The notes under the pieces: model-generated
Seen by the model: only the letters and a program-made list of their open reading frames with translations
The model's database searches: none
What the model was told of the DNA's origin: nothing
Assembly (NCBI RefSeq): GCF_000182925.2
Contig: NC_026504.1
Span: 1,736,001-1,800,000, forward strand
Source of the DNA: Neurospora crassa OR74A
Lineage: Eukaryota > Ascomycota > Sordariomycetes > Sordariales > Sordariaceae
Length of the DNA: 64,000 nt
Reading direction: 5' to 3'
Made by a program: the position numbers and the translations under genes
Shown: piece by piece, positions 44,828-56,918 of the stretch
Layout: each line of letters begins with the position of its first letter
How positions within the stretch are numbered: the stretch's first letter is position 1

Positions 44828-45019
44828 CACAAGAGACCGTCGCTGTGGTTTGTCTTGTCTTTTCCTTTTCCTTTTCTTCTTCAGCTCTCTTTGCCTTACG
44901 GCTTAGATCAAGTGTAGTATCTGTTCTTTTCAGTTTAATCTCTGAAACTGCTCTTACGGGGGCAGAATCGTGATCACACCTATTTTTGCAATTTGGTCGG
45001 CGACCCTCTGGGCTTGCTC

Positions 45020-45208
45020 ATGGTCGCTGTCCACCGTGTCCCTGGCATTACACTGCCTCCAGGCGATGCGAACTGCACGACGTACATGTTTCTGTCTTCA
45101 AGTCGTTTTCATTGCAATTCTGGGCTGCGCGCTTGGGATGCGAGGAAGAACACGTTTGTTTGTGGTCACCCTTCGACGTTGAGATTTACTACTTTGTGTG
45201 TTTGCTAA
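45020..45208 (+). CDS. Doubtful small open frame behind the orphan TATA box
   Basis: The first ATG I find downstream of the TATA box opens a 62-codon frame with five Cys (GDANCTTY, FHCN, FVCGH, LCVC). It has no signal peptide and no recognised family. Two other frames overlap it, and further Cys-containing frames follow to 45470 and 45761, so splicing into a longer product is possible but not demonstrable. It is listed only because of the promoter-like context. Confidence 0.15.
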   Translation: MVAVHRVPGITLPPGDANCTTYMFLSSSRFHCNSGLRAWDARKNTFVCGHPSTLRFTTLCVC

Positions 45209-46300
45209 CTTTCAAGACGTTTGTGCGACCATCATGAGCTGCCTAAAAGGTGTCAGCAACAATACTAAGGCTGTCAAATTGTGGTGTTGTGGAAATTTGT
45301 GCCTGAACAGTACAATAGAGACAGCTGTCCCATCGTTTTCTTCTCTGGTTTCTGGTGCTCCCGAGCAACACAAGCGGGAGGTGTCTCTAGGATGGCCAGT
45401 GATCTGTGAAGGCCAGAGACTCCTGATAAGCTATGTCGGAGTTTGTCACTGTGACTGTAGTTGTATGTAAACAGGGCCTAACTTGATGAAGCCATGCTCC
45501 TCGAGATATCCTTGTGGCCGAGGATGTCCGCTGGTTCCAGTTGACACACGGTGCCCCACGAGGTGTTGGACATTTCAGTTGGCTGTCGAGGTTACAGAAC
45601 CCTCTGAAAGAAATCCGGAAATATCCGTGGTAAGCGTTCGGTCAATCCAAACGTTGAGGGAGAGGATATGGAGGAGGTGGAATAAGGAAGGGAAGCGAGA
45701 ATTTAACGGGCAGTGGACAAAGAAGATGGCACACTACAAATGGTACGTAAAAGGGGACTAGGTAACATAGCTCCACCAAGTTGTATCACTAACACGAAAT
45801 TCATAGTTTCTCAAACTCGTGGCAGAGTTGATGAGGAAGCCCAAGCCAAATAAGGGTCTAATTGTTTCCAAATTTCCATAAAGAGTTTCTCAAACATAAT
45901 TGCTGATCTTGACTCTTGTGCACATTTCATCCTCTTCCTGTACCTCTAATGACTTGGTTCGATGATGTTCTACTGTAGTTAGAGGTATTCAAGGTCTTGA
46001 CGCGTCGCGATCGCGGGGTAGCATTCAAGCGCAGCAAAAGTTAGAGAGCTTGCAGCCCCCGCTTGCCTCTTCCCTCCCCAACACACAGCGGACGAACTGC
46101 TCTTAACTCCGTAGCTTGTCCATTGCATCACCACTGCTTGGTAACCATTCAACGCTTACACTAGCATTCGGTTCCTAAACTGTGCACAATCCACGGCGTG
46201 ACATATCCATCTTCATACGCGACATACTGTATCCTATGTTTTTTTATAATCTGTGAAGATCTTACTTCTCGAGCCTCTGTCGCCCGCCGCATAATACACC

Positions 46301-49300
46301 ATGGCCTACGTCGCCCCGATTCACCGGCCGAGCAGCGTGCGGCACGCTCTGCGTATCAACCTTTTGTCGCCCGAGGAGGAGAGCTTGATTATCGCGTATG
46401 GACTTCTACATCCCGTTCCTCTCCGTTCCGAAAATTGCGCCTACTGTATCATGTTGACTGACTGAAGCGTATTAGGAAAACAAATCGCATCGAAATATGG
46501 AAGCTTGCCGACGGTCATCTGTCCATGATCCATTCCAAGGTTATCAACGGGACCATCACGATTCTCCAAAAGCTCCAGCCTAAAGACCACCCGACCGACC
46601 TCCTCTTCGTTGGCACCGATCAGTTCGAATACTTTACGGCAGAATGGGATCGCGAAACCCAACAGCTAAAAACCCTGAACCGATTCAGCGATCCGGGCGA
46701 GCGCCACATGCGCGATTCCCAAAGTCAAAACAAATGCATCGTCGATCCCAGCGGAAGGTTCATGGCCATGCACCTATGGGAAGGGGTCTTGTCGGTTTGG
46801 CGGCTGGGTAACCGCAAGAACACGGCGACGACACTTGACATATTGGTACAAGTGCGCCTGTCCGAGCTCTTCATCAAGGGCAGCACCTTCCTGTACACCG
46901 AGACCGGCATTCCCAAGGTTGCCTTCCTCTACCGGAATCAAGCCAACTCCAACGAAACCAAGCTGGCGACGTACCGTCTCACGTCGGACGACCGGCACAC
47001 AGAGATTTCCAAGTTTGATCCCACGAGAGACCGAGAGATCGACGCTGATGTGGAAGATCCCGGTGCGGGCATACTGATTCCGGTCAAAAAGGTTGAAGAG
47101 GAGGTCAAGAGGCACCATTTCCGTAATACGGAGCAAGCGAAGCCCCATGTCGGTGGTCTAATAGTTGTTGGCGAAACGCGGTTGCTGTACATTGACGAAG
47201 TGACCAAAACGCAGGTCGAGTCCGCCCTCAGGGAACCCTCGATATTTGTCGCTTGGGCAGAGTACGATCCTACTCACTACTTCTTATCGGATGACTACGG
47301 AAACTTACATTTGCTCACCATCTTGACGGAGGGCGCAGTGGTCACTGGAATGGATGTCTCCAACATTGGAAAGACAGCCCGCGCACACGTCTTGACGTAC
47401 TTGGGCGACGACATGTTGTTTGTCGGTTCGCACTACGGCAATTCACAGCTTTATCGGCTCAACCTTCTAAGCGAGGATCTCAGTGAAATCCTGCAACTGG
47501 TCCAGGTGCTAGAGAATATCGGTCCTGTTACGGATTTCACCGTGATGGACATGGGCAATCGGGAAAACGACAGCCAGCTGGGCAATGAGTACTCTTCTGG
47601 CCAAGCCCGTATTGTCACAGCAAGTGGTGTCTTCAAGGACGGAACCTTGCGAAGTGTGCGAAGCGGTGTTGGTTTACAGGACATTGCAATCCTGGGTGAA
47701 CTGCAGCACACTCGGGCGCTCTTCTCCCTCCAGTCTTACAACTCTCCACGCGTGGATACGCTGGTCGCGTCCTTCTTGACGGATACCCGAATATTCAAGT
47801 TCGACCCTCACGGAGAGATCGAGGAAGTTGACAATTACTACGGGATGGACCTACAGCATCAAACACTACTGGCGACGAACCTCGACAATGGGCAACTGCT
47901 TCAGGTGACGACGGCCGCGGCTACTCTTCTTGACGCTGAAAGCGGAGTCACGATAGCATCGTGGGCTCCTGAAGGCGACAGGCAGATCATCAACGCTTCA
48001 GCTAACAAACACTGGCTGCTCTTGTCTGTGCAAGGCACTACCCTGGTCTCCATCAACATTGATAACGACTTGACGGTTGTGCAAGAGAAGGACATCAGTG
48101 AACAGGATCAGATAGCCTGCATCCACGTGGCGCCTCAGCTATCGGATGTGGGCGTGGTGGGGTTTTGGACGTCCGGAACGGTGTCCATTATCGATATGAG
48201 CACCCTGGAACCGATACACGGCGAATCACTCCGCCGCAGCGCAGACGATGCTTCCATACCGCGTGATCTCGTCTTGGCCAAGGTGCTTCCCAATGCGCCT
48301 GGAATGACCTTGTTCATTGCCATGGAGGATGGAAATGTAGTCACGTTCAACATTGGCGAAGACCTGACCTTTTCTGGACGGAAGAGTGTCATCCTTGGTA
48401 CCAGGGAGGCGCGCTTCCATTTACTGCCACAGCAGGATGGGATCTACAGCATCTTCGCGACGACTGAGCACCCCAGTCTTATCTACGGCTCAGAAGGGCG
48501 GATTATCTACTCGGCTGTGACGGCTGAGGACGCTACCTGTGTCTGTCCCTTTGACTCTGAGGCTTTCCCAGGGGCTGTCATTTTGTCTACCGAGAACGAG
48601 ATCAGGATTTCCGAGATTGACACAGCCAGACAGACGCACGTGCGATCTTTGGAATTGGGAGAGATGGTGCGTAGAATCGCCTACTCGCCTAGTGAAAAGG
48701 GTTTCGGACTCGGATGTATCAGGAGAGAGGTAGTCAATGGCGAGGAGATCATTCACAGCTCTTTTAAGCTGGTTGATGAGATCTTATTTGCGAGGGTTGG
48801 CAAGGAGTTCATGCTCGGAACATCGTCGTACTCCGAACTAGTGGAGGACGTCATCCGAGCAGAGCTGCCTGACTCTTATGGAAATCTTGTGGAGAGGTTT
48901 ATCGTCGGTACAAGCTTCCTGGAGGATCCTGACCGTGGCGCTGGTACGGACAAGCGCGGTAGGATCTTGGTGTTCGGGATCGACAGCAACCGGGATCCGT
49001 ACTTGGTCCTCAAGCACGAGCTGAAAGGCGGCTGTCGCGCTCTGGCGGTCATGGGCAGCAAAATCGTGGCTGCACTCCACAAGACAGTGGTTATCAGCCA
49101 GTACGAGGAAACGTCAAGCACTGAGGCCCATCTCGTCAAGCTCGCGTCTTATCGGTGCACAACTTATCCGGTCGACATCGCGGTGCATGGCAACATGATT
49201 GCTGTTGCTGATATGATGAAGTCGGCTACACTGGTCGAGTACGTCCCGGCCAAAACCGGAGGGGAGAAGTCCGAAGCCCCCAAGTTGGTAGAGTGCGCGA

Positions 49301-49925
49301 GACACAGGCATTCTGCGTGGGCAACGGCCGTGGCTCACGTTGAGGGCGAGTCTTGGCTTGAAGCTGATGCCAATGGCAATCTGATCGTGCTTCAACGCAA
49401 TGCTGAGGGCGTGACAGTGGAGGACCAGCGGCAACTGAGGATAACAAGCGAGCTCAACCTGGGAGAACAGGTGAACAAAATACGCCCGATCAAGGTCGAG
49501 ACTAGCCCGAACGCCATCATCATTCCTCGAGCGTTCTTGGCCACGGTAAGTTGCCTGTTTCTCAGATTGATCATGTCACAAGGTCAAGGCTAACAATTGA
49601 CTTGATAAAACAGGCGGAAGGCGGTATTTACATGTTTGGTACGATTGCGCGCGAACAAGACCTCTTACTTCGGTTCCAGGATAAACTGGCGGCGGTGATC
49701 AAGACAGTTGGCGAACTCGATTTCAACTCCTACAGGGCATTCCGCAATGCGGAAAGGGGGCCCGAGGCAGATGGAACGACTGGGCCGGTCAGGTTCCTGG
49801 ATGGGGAGTTGCTGGAGAGGTTTTTGGATGTGGATGAGAAGACGCAGAAGGAGATCTGCGAAGGTCTTGGGCCGAGCGTTGAGCAGATGCGCAATATGGT
49901 AGAGGAGCTACGGAGGATGCACTGA
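46301..49925 (+). CDS. ddb1: DDB1/CPSF-A family protein, CUL4 adaptor
   Basis: DDB1 is the triple beta-propeller adaptor of CUL4 ubiquitin ligases. In Neurospora the orthologue (dim-8) belongs to the CUL4 complex needed for H3K9 and DNA methylation. Exons 46301-46395, 46476-49545 and 49614-49925 give 1158 residues, close to the usual 1140. Marks: an N-terminal YVAPIHRPSSV start, LLFVGTDQFEYFTAEWD, then propeller repeats throughout. Near the C-terminus are the CPSF-A domain features RGRILVFGI, GGCRALAVM and AEGGIYMFGTI, then LDFNSYRAFRN, DGELLERFLD and EEICEGLG-like KEICEGLG. Introns are 80 and 68 nt. The start has an ideal CACCATGG context. The next gene, on the same strand, is the Rieske subunit. 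I am sure of the family; the chromatin role is transferred from the Neurospora orthologue. Confidence 0.96.
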
Positions 49926-50612
49926 GCCAACGGTTAGACACTTAACGTGCATGATTGGATGTCTACAAGTCATCGCTTTGGCTGCTGAAGATTTTGGCAG
50001 TTGCAAGTGTTGTCAATAAGTGCTGTGCTCAAAACATGGCTGCATAGGGTGAGAGAAGATGAGTCTGTGAATAGCCTCAGATGAACGAATGAATTATGTA
50101 TGATCAATAGATCAATTGACATCACTGTCTTGGCACCCTTGGCTCGCCGAGTCGCTGACAGTTCAAGTTGTCCGGGCGCTGCGGTGACGCGCTGAGGTGA
50201 GCCCCACCACCACCATCACCACCACCAACAGGACGAACCAGGCGACGGAAGAAACCGGAGAGTGGACGAACAGGCAGTCACAGCCAATCAGGGCCGGCGC
50301 ATTAAGTAGCTCTCTAGCTGCTGGGCGGACGCTGTGGTTGGTTAGTGCCTCAGGCCACAAGCCAGTAGCTATGGCGGTTTCCCATGCCGGGAAAGGTGGG
50401 AACCAAGCTCGGCCCAGAAAAACCTCAGTCCGTGATTTTGGCCTCGTCGTCTCGACCGCATTACGCAGCCGTCAATTCCGTCTCCGGAACACCGCCCACG
50501 TCCACCGTCCTCCCGCGACTCCGAAAGAGCAGAACCTCGCTCGATCTCCCCGCTCTCGCAACCCCCTCTCTCCGCTCCGACCTCTGTCCACGCGAGTAAT
50601 TCTACCGACACA
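49926..50612. other. DDB1 3' end and Rieske-gene promoter
   Basis: A (CACCAC)n-like run lies at about 50204-50228. The last 200 bases before 50613 are C-rich (CCGC, CTCCG), consistent with a leader of a highly expressed gene. No other gene seen. Confidence 0.5.
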
Positions 50613-51876
50613 ATGGCGCCCGTCTCGATCGTTTCCCGCGCCGCCATGCGCGCCGCTGCCGCCCCCGCCCGGGCCGTTCGCGCTCTCACCACCTCGACTG
50701 CCCTCCAGGGTTCCTCGTCCTCCACCTTCGAGAGCCCCTTCAAGGGCGAGAGCAAGGCCGCCAAGGTCCCCGACTTCGGCAAATACATGAGCAAGGCGCC
50801 CCCCAGCACCAACATGCTCTTCTCCTACTTCATGGTCGGCACCATGGGCGCCATCACCGCCGCCGGCGCCAAGTCCACCATCCAGGGTGAGTCTTGACTT
50901 GATGGGATTTGAGGAGGAAGCTTCACACATTCCTCGAGGTTGGGGAAAACAAAGAGGTGGCATAGGACAGATGGGTTCGGGTCAATGGGATTCGACAAGG
51001 GGGTTCTGTTATGGTGGGGCGAGCTATCTACGGTTCCGTCTCATCGATCACCAATTTGCGACCACTATGACAACTTTCGATATCGGGGCGGATATGGTTG
51101 GACCTTGGGGCGATGTTGAAGCATGGATACATGGGGAAAATGCCATCTTGCACATGCACCCACGAACACCCAAGAACTAAAGACAGCTGACGAGGCGACC
51201 GTGTTATACAGAGTTCCTCAAGAACATGTCGGCTTCCGCTGATGTCTTGGCCATGGCCAAGGTTGAGGTTGACCTCAACGCCATCCCCGAGGGCAAGAAC
51301 GTAAGGATCCCTACGAAACCGGATTAGCAAAGGCTTGGGCTGAGCTGAGCTGGGCACATCGATTCCCGACGACGATCAAACCATGATGGAATGCTGACCC
51401 CGGTCTTTTCCTACTTTTACAGGTCATCATCAAGTGGCGTGGCAAGCCCGTCTTCATCCGTCACCGTACCCCTGCGGAGATCGAAGAGGCCAACAAGGTC
51501 AACGTTGCCACCCTCCGTGACCCCGAGACCGACGCCGACCGTGTCAAGAAGCCCGAGTGGCTCGTCATGCTTGGTACGCCCCTCCATGTCCCTCTTTGCG
51601 ATCCGAACAAGACGAAGGATAGCATTTTTGGATGCTCAGATCCTGGATACACGACGATGTGGGGAGACTGACATTTGGTGTGTGAACAAAACAGGCGTCT
51701 GCACCCACTTGGGTTGCGTTCCCATCGGCGAGGCCGGTGACTACGGTGGCTGGTTCTGCCCTTGCCACGGTTCTCACTACGATATCTCTGGCCGTATCAG
51801 GAAAGGACCTGCCCCTCTGAACCTCGAGATCCCTCTCTACGAGTTCCCTGAGGAGGGCAAGCTTGTCATTGGTTAA
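50613..51876 (+). CDS. fes-1: Rieske iron-sulfur subunit of the cytochrome bc1 complex
   Basis: The product transfers electrons from ubiquinol to cytochrome c1 in the mitochondrial inner membrane. Exons 50613-50886, 51212-51300, 51423-51573 and 51695-51876 give a 231-residue precursor. Residues 1-30 are an Ala/Arg-rich mitochondrial presequence ([19 protein letters not shown]). A single transmembrane segment is at about 68-90 ([18 protein letters not shown]). The hinge region contains [16 protein letters not shown]. The 2Fe-2S ligands are present in CTHLGC and CPCHGSHY, with the conserved disulfide Cys in each. Introns are 325, 122 and 121 nt; the first is unusually long for this window. Length and sequence agree with Neurospora FES-1 as I remember it. 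All splice phases fit and the start context is CACAATGGC. Confidence 0.98.
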
Positions 51877-54420
51877 GCGAGCAAAAAGACAAAACTTTCC
51901 GATTGAACAAACAAGACACAATTTTTAACCAAACCTACTAGGGAATCCTCTCGATATTCCCTTGTCCACTTTTTTTTTCCCTTGCTGCCCGAGAGACGAT
52001 GACAGGGAGAATTGTATTAGTACGGGGGTATTGCGACAAAGGGCTTGAGTGGAAGCATGTCATAGACCATAAAACGGGATTTTTGTTTTCCGTGGTTCTT
52101 GACGCGGTTTCGTACGACTATCCTATAGACAGAAGACACACATACGCATACACAACAGCAAATCAGGTGTCACGGTCGATCATATGCGCTCGAGAGTCGG
52201 AAACTTCTATATACTCAGAACTGCGTTCTTCACCTACGCAACCCTACATACCTATTATTGGTGCTGAGCTTGGCGCTAGGTTGCTGCTGAGTGTTGTACC
52301 CTTGCGTTTTCCTATAGACTGGCTTTGTAGAAAATCCTATTGTATGAGAGGCTCACTGGAGCATGGTACCGTGAGAAGGTCTTCCTCGACCCATGGCAGT
52401 CGGCTGTGGCTAAGAGCTTTGTGAGGAAACCATAGGTCAGCTGATGAACCTCCCAATGCTAACGCATCTGATCATCCAACACGGCATTGGTAAATACAAA
52501 TGGCCTTTTATGCGGGTGTGGGACAGACAGGCTACATGTCGAATTGCTGGAGAGCAGCTCGACCAGAATTACAGATGTTGACAACTTAATCTTAGCTTGG
52601 CCAACCTTGCGAATCAAGCCCAGTCGGTATACCCGCCCGTGCTACTCTGGTAGCTGAGTTAAGGAAACGCCCGCGAACCGGTAGCTTACCCTGGTTGTTT
52701 CATTGACGTCTGAGGAATTCTCCGAACGTAATTATATCTGAAGCCCGCCTTAACATCTTGTGCGCTACTCAAGCCGACACATAGTTAGTGCACTACCTCC
52801 AACCATAGCCCCTTGCCAATGCTGGCCGGGTGGGTTGCAGTCTCATTGCAGGGGCTAGGTTGTACCCCCATGCGCTCCCCCTTGCTCTGAGTCTTTTTCC
52901 CCCACAAACAAAACAACCTCATCTTTTGAACTTCGCCTTCCCGGGCGCGTCTTGACACAGCTTTCTCACTTCTTCACCAAATTCTCGAAACCCCTCACCC
53001 TTGCGGCTCAAAGGGGCTGCTCCTAGGGTCATGTAACAAGCGAAGTTCCATCGTTCGTCTGATCTGACTTGCCGACTACCCGAGGCACCATGGCGGCCAC
53101 GATTCACCCACCACGACTGGACAAAGTTGTTCTCGAACATAAATTATGGCAGGCGCCACGGTCATTGACGGCGACCGAGATCGAGGCATGCCGATGCCAC
53201 CGAAAGCGAGAAGTGAGGGGTGGGTGAACGTCGCAGTCAATCAAGCGCTTATGGAGTCTCATCTTATATGAACGGATCACCAAGTCGAATGTTTACTTTA
53301 CCACTTGGGCTGGGAGGCTTTGACTGTCACTGAGCTGCCTGCCTTTCGACATTGCCCTCTGTTACGATCATGTCCGGGCCCGTGCCACATTCGAGATCGT
53401 CAACATAGGGCAGAGGGGAGACCATGGACTTGTATCAGTGAACATAGGTGCATGCTCAAAGTACGGCGGCACATCATTCAAAATATCGGCTTTCGAGCAT
53501 ATCTCAAGTGAGGATGTTTCAAACAACAACCCGATGATACCGAGCACCATCACATGTTTACTCGCACCGGCTTTACGGGAGGCATTCCGTAGCCAAGCGG
53601 CCATCACTCCTTTTCCACCTTCCATCATCAGTTTCCCCAGCGGTGAATCTTCCATCCTTCATCTTGAACAGGTTACATCCTCGTATTTCCCCTATCTCGA
53701 CGATATGTCGTTGGTGACAAGGGGCCCAGGCGAAAGCCGCCCGGTACTACGGTACTAGAGGGGCAACTTATACATACACATGCCCACTTCGCTTGTACCT
53801 CAGACATGTGAGCTTGGTTGGCTCGCTACACGGAAGAAACAATGGAGTCGAGGCCTTGCCGGCCGGCCAGCGGATCGATCCCCCCTGTCGAACATCCTCG
53901 GGCCCAATGAACCGAATTCCTTTTTGGGCCATGTCGCTCCGGCTTGGAGCGGAGCCAACGCCCTGGCTTCACGACTTTCATGACAGCGGTTCAGGATGGG
54001 GGTTATTATTCAGTGCTACTACATATGCAATGATGAAAGGGCTCGTCCGGAGGGTCGGTATGTACAAGGCCTGTGGCAGACTGGTGGGAGATCACAAGGA
54101 ACACATGGTGGATGCTCATCGACCAGGGGGTTGTTGGATCTTACGACCATGGTATATATAAACCATGACCGCTCTCTTCACGGAACGCGGACGAGAAGAT
54201 AGCCTTGCTAACCAACTCCGCTCTTTCACCTTTGGTCTTGTTGACTCTTTCGTTCCTTAGATAGGGGTTCTGCGAACTTTGCACTCGTTTTAACATTCTA
54301 AACACTCTTTTGTATTTTTTTCCGGGGCTCCCCTTTGACAGGTCAGCCCATCTCTTTGCATATACAACAAGCCGTCTCACAGCCACAGATCACTATCACC
54401 ACCCGACAACAACAGACAAG
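51877..54420. other. Intergenic, promoter of the secreted repeat-protein gene
   Basis: 2.5 kb without a supported gene. Overlapping frames at about 53370-53760 on both strands have no recognisable product. The last 270 bases carry a TATA box (54153-54162) and a CT-rich leader. Confidence 0.45.
54153..54162 (+). promoter_or_regulatory. TATA box of the secreted repeat-protein gene
   Basis: TATATATAAA lies 268 bp before the ATG at 54421. It is followed by CT-rich sequence (54205-54300) typical of a start region and by a long leader. Such a strong TATA box suggests inducible or high expression. Confidence 0.65.
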
Positions 54421-56294
54421 ATGAAGTACAACGCCAGCCTTCTGGCCCTGGCCGTCGCCACCGTCGCCTCCGCTCGCGAGCTTTCCTATCAGAGCTTCAC
54501 CAAGCGCGAAGTACCCCAAGAGCACTCGTACGATGCTATCCTGCGCGGCACCAACGCCGCCCTCAAGCTGAACAACCCCCTCAACATCCAGGACGCTGTT
54601 TTCGGCCTGCTCGACAACGCTGCCGCCGCCAAGGGTGCCGGCCAGGTCACCAACCTGGACTGCCTGCAGCAGATCGTGGCCGACCAGGCCTTTACCAATG
54701 CTAAGGCCGCCGGTGACCTCGACGGCCAGGTCAATGCTGTGCTGTTCCGCGCCCTCGAGCGCGAGACGAGCCAAGTCGGCCAGGCTAGCGCCATCTGCGA
54801 CGAGACGGCGAAGAACCCGGAGATTGCGGTCGTTCATCAGCATCAGGATCCGGCCAGTGCGGAGGGCCAAGCGAAGAACAAGGACATTGAGTTGGTGGTT
54901 GCGAAGGTTCTGAAGGGATTGGGCGCGGATCCGTTGTTGGCGCTTGACAGTGCTACTTCCGTTCCTGGAGATGTATGTCTTTTTTTGGTTTCCTCACTGT
55001 CCTTTTTCACGTATATGCGTTAGAAAAGTCCTAATTGCTAACGTGAACGGTGATACAGCTCCTCGATGCTACTGCTTCGAACCTTCTGTCTCCTGCTGTT
55101 ACCAAGGAGGAAATCCTGGCTGCCTTTGATGTAGATGAGGATGGCCTTCTTCGCCGAGCTGGTGAGTACATTCAACGATCAAGTCAATGTCTGATGGGCT
55201 TCGTTCTTGAGTGCTAATTCTTATATAAAGAAGATGATACCTGCGAGGATGACGGTACTCCCGACGACGCCGGCAGCGATGCTGGGGATGACGACACTTG
55301 CGAGGACGATGGTACTCCTGATAACACCGGCGACGATGCTGGGGATGACGACACCTGCGAGGACGATGGTACTCCCGATGACGGCGGCGACGATGCCGGC
55401 GACGACGATACCTGCGAGGACGACGGTGCCGACGATGACAACACTGGCGCCCCCGTAAGCCCTAAAGCTACGACCGGCAACGCTACCGGCAATAACAACA
55501 CTGGCGGCAACGTAAGTCCCAAGGCTACGACCGGCAACGCTACCGGTAATACCAATACTGGTGGCGCCGCAAGTCCTACCGCTGCGACCGGCAACGCTAC
55601 CGGTAATACCAATACTGGTGGCGCCGCAAGTCCTACCGCTGCGACCGGCAACGCTACCGGTAATACCAATACTGGTGGCGCCGCAAGCCCTGCCGCTGCG
55701 ACCGGCCACGATGCTGGGGATGACGACACCTGCGAGGACGATGGTACTCCCGATGATGCCGGCGACGATGCCGGCGATGACGACACCTGCGAGGACGACG
55801 GTGCTGCCGATGATGCCGGTGATGATGCCGGCGATGACGACACCTGCGAGGACGATGGTGCTGCCGATGATGCCGGTGATGATGCCGGCGATGAGGACAC
55901 TTGCGAGGACGACGGTACCGATGATGATAACACTGGCGGCGACAAGAAGACTGGGGGTAACACCAAGACTATTGCCCGCCGCGAGGTCAGCAAGCTCGGC
56001 CGCAGGCATGGTGGATTGGACTTTGGCAGCTGTGGCACCCCCCAGATTCAGTTCGCCAAGGGCTTGGATGGTCGCGAGGAGGAGGAGAGCTTCCAGCCTG
56101 TTAACGGACAGGATTTCAACCACGAGAGTGCCTTGAACATCCAGGTCATCAGCGAGTTTGTTTGCCAGAAGCTGCAGGATGAGTGCAATGCGAGCGCCGA
56201 GGCGGTGGCTGCTTGCTACCAGGCGAGCAACGCTGCCAGCACTGCTGAGGGCCAGCAGGCTGCGTTCTTGTTCAACGCCGCTCTTGGTGTCTAA
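54421..56294 (+). CDS. Secreted protein with nested acidic-Cys and Thr/Asn-rich tandem repeats
   Basis: Exons 54421-54972, 55059-55161 and 55231-56294 give 572 residues. A signal peptide (about 1-18, ending ASA) is followed by a likely Kex2 site at TKRE. The N-terminal globular part (about 25-218) is Ala-rich and helical with two Cys. Then come repeats of GDDAGDDDTCEDDG(T/A)xDD, one Cys each, at 55231-55450 and again at 55710-55935. Between them lie four full 57-bp units and a partial fifth encoding SPTAATGNATGNTNTGGAA-type repeats rich in potential N-glycosylation sites (NAT, NNT, NTNT). A second dibasic site (IARRE) precedes the C-terminal domain (about 480-572), which has FGSCGTPQIQFAKGL and four more Cys. 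I infer a secreted or wall-associated protein with fast-evolving repeats. No family is recognised. Confidence 0.9.
55455..55709 (+). repeat. 57-bp tandem repeat, 4.5 copies, in coding sequence
   Basis: Units start at 55455, 55512, 55569 and 55626, with a partial copy from 55683. Units 3 and 4 are identical; units 1 and 2 are more diverged, which indicates recent amplification at the 3' side. Each unit begins G(T/C)AAG(T/C). All copies keep the reading frame. Confidence 0.95.
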
Positions 56295-56918
56295 AGTATT
56301 TGGAAAGCTTTCGTCTAGAAAATCATCAAAGAGGGGAAGGAGGGGAGTTGTTGAGATGTGTTTGTTCGTAGGCAATTCTTCTATTCTTGTATGCACTTTT
56401 TAAATTAAACTTAAGTTGGGCGGTAACCTGAAAGGCCTAATCATGGATGCAAGTGTCAAATGTCTTTTGATGACCTGACTGTGACTGGCGAGTCGAAAAA
56501 CGTTGTGAAATCCGCGTCTTAATAAGGTCGTATGCGAACGCAATTCACATTTGTTGATGTTCAAGATAGGAGATGATGGTCGAAGAAGACCAAGAAAACA
56601 GACAACAAGCTCTGCCCACCAAAGCTTGGAGTCGAACTCAATATAAGCCAGATCGCAGACCTACGAAAACACCCACGCATTTTCTGGATCCAGCTGGACA
56701 CTATCGCGTAAGCTACTGGACCGTGTTAGAAGATGGGTAGCTACTTTGGTGCTTATATAGTCCCAGTAATGGAAGGGTCCTGCCGCTGTAAAACTATAGT
56801 TGGGCCCCGTGACGGTGTTCACGATATACTTTCAAGATTCGGTAAGACGCACAAAGTACGGACGGGATTTGTCTCTTGCACTTAAAACGTAGAGGTAGAT
56901 ATTTCATCATGCATCACA
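56295..56918. other. Convergent 3' interval
   Basis: Between the secreted repeat-protein gene and the HET gene, tail to tail. It holds 3' UTRs. No gene seen. Confidence 0.5.

Larger units (their letters stand above)
43463..46300. other. Intergenic with an orphan TATA-like promoter
   Basis: 2.8 kb with no confident gene. It contains promoter sequence of the Gln-rich gene and of DDB1, and between them a G tract plus TATA box near 44.8 kb and a short open frame after it, both listed separately. Confidence 0.45.

Noticed and set aside
53368-53758. Opposed frames of about 100 codons near 53.5 kb
   Set aside because: No recognised domain, no coding bias, and neither joins to other exons.
55221-56396. 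Long minus-strand frames of 391 and 274 codons over the secreted repeat gene
   Set aside because: They are mirror frames produced by the regular GC-rich coding repeats; the spliced plus-strand gene has a signal peptide and sensible ends.
56625-56645. Minus-strand tRNA T-loop-like sequence near 56.63 kb
   Set aside because: The stem does not pair over five bases and no anticodon arm is found.
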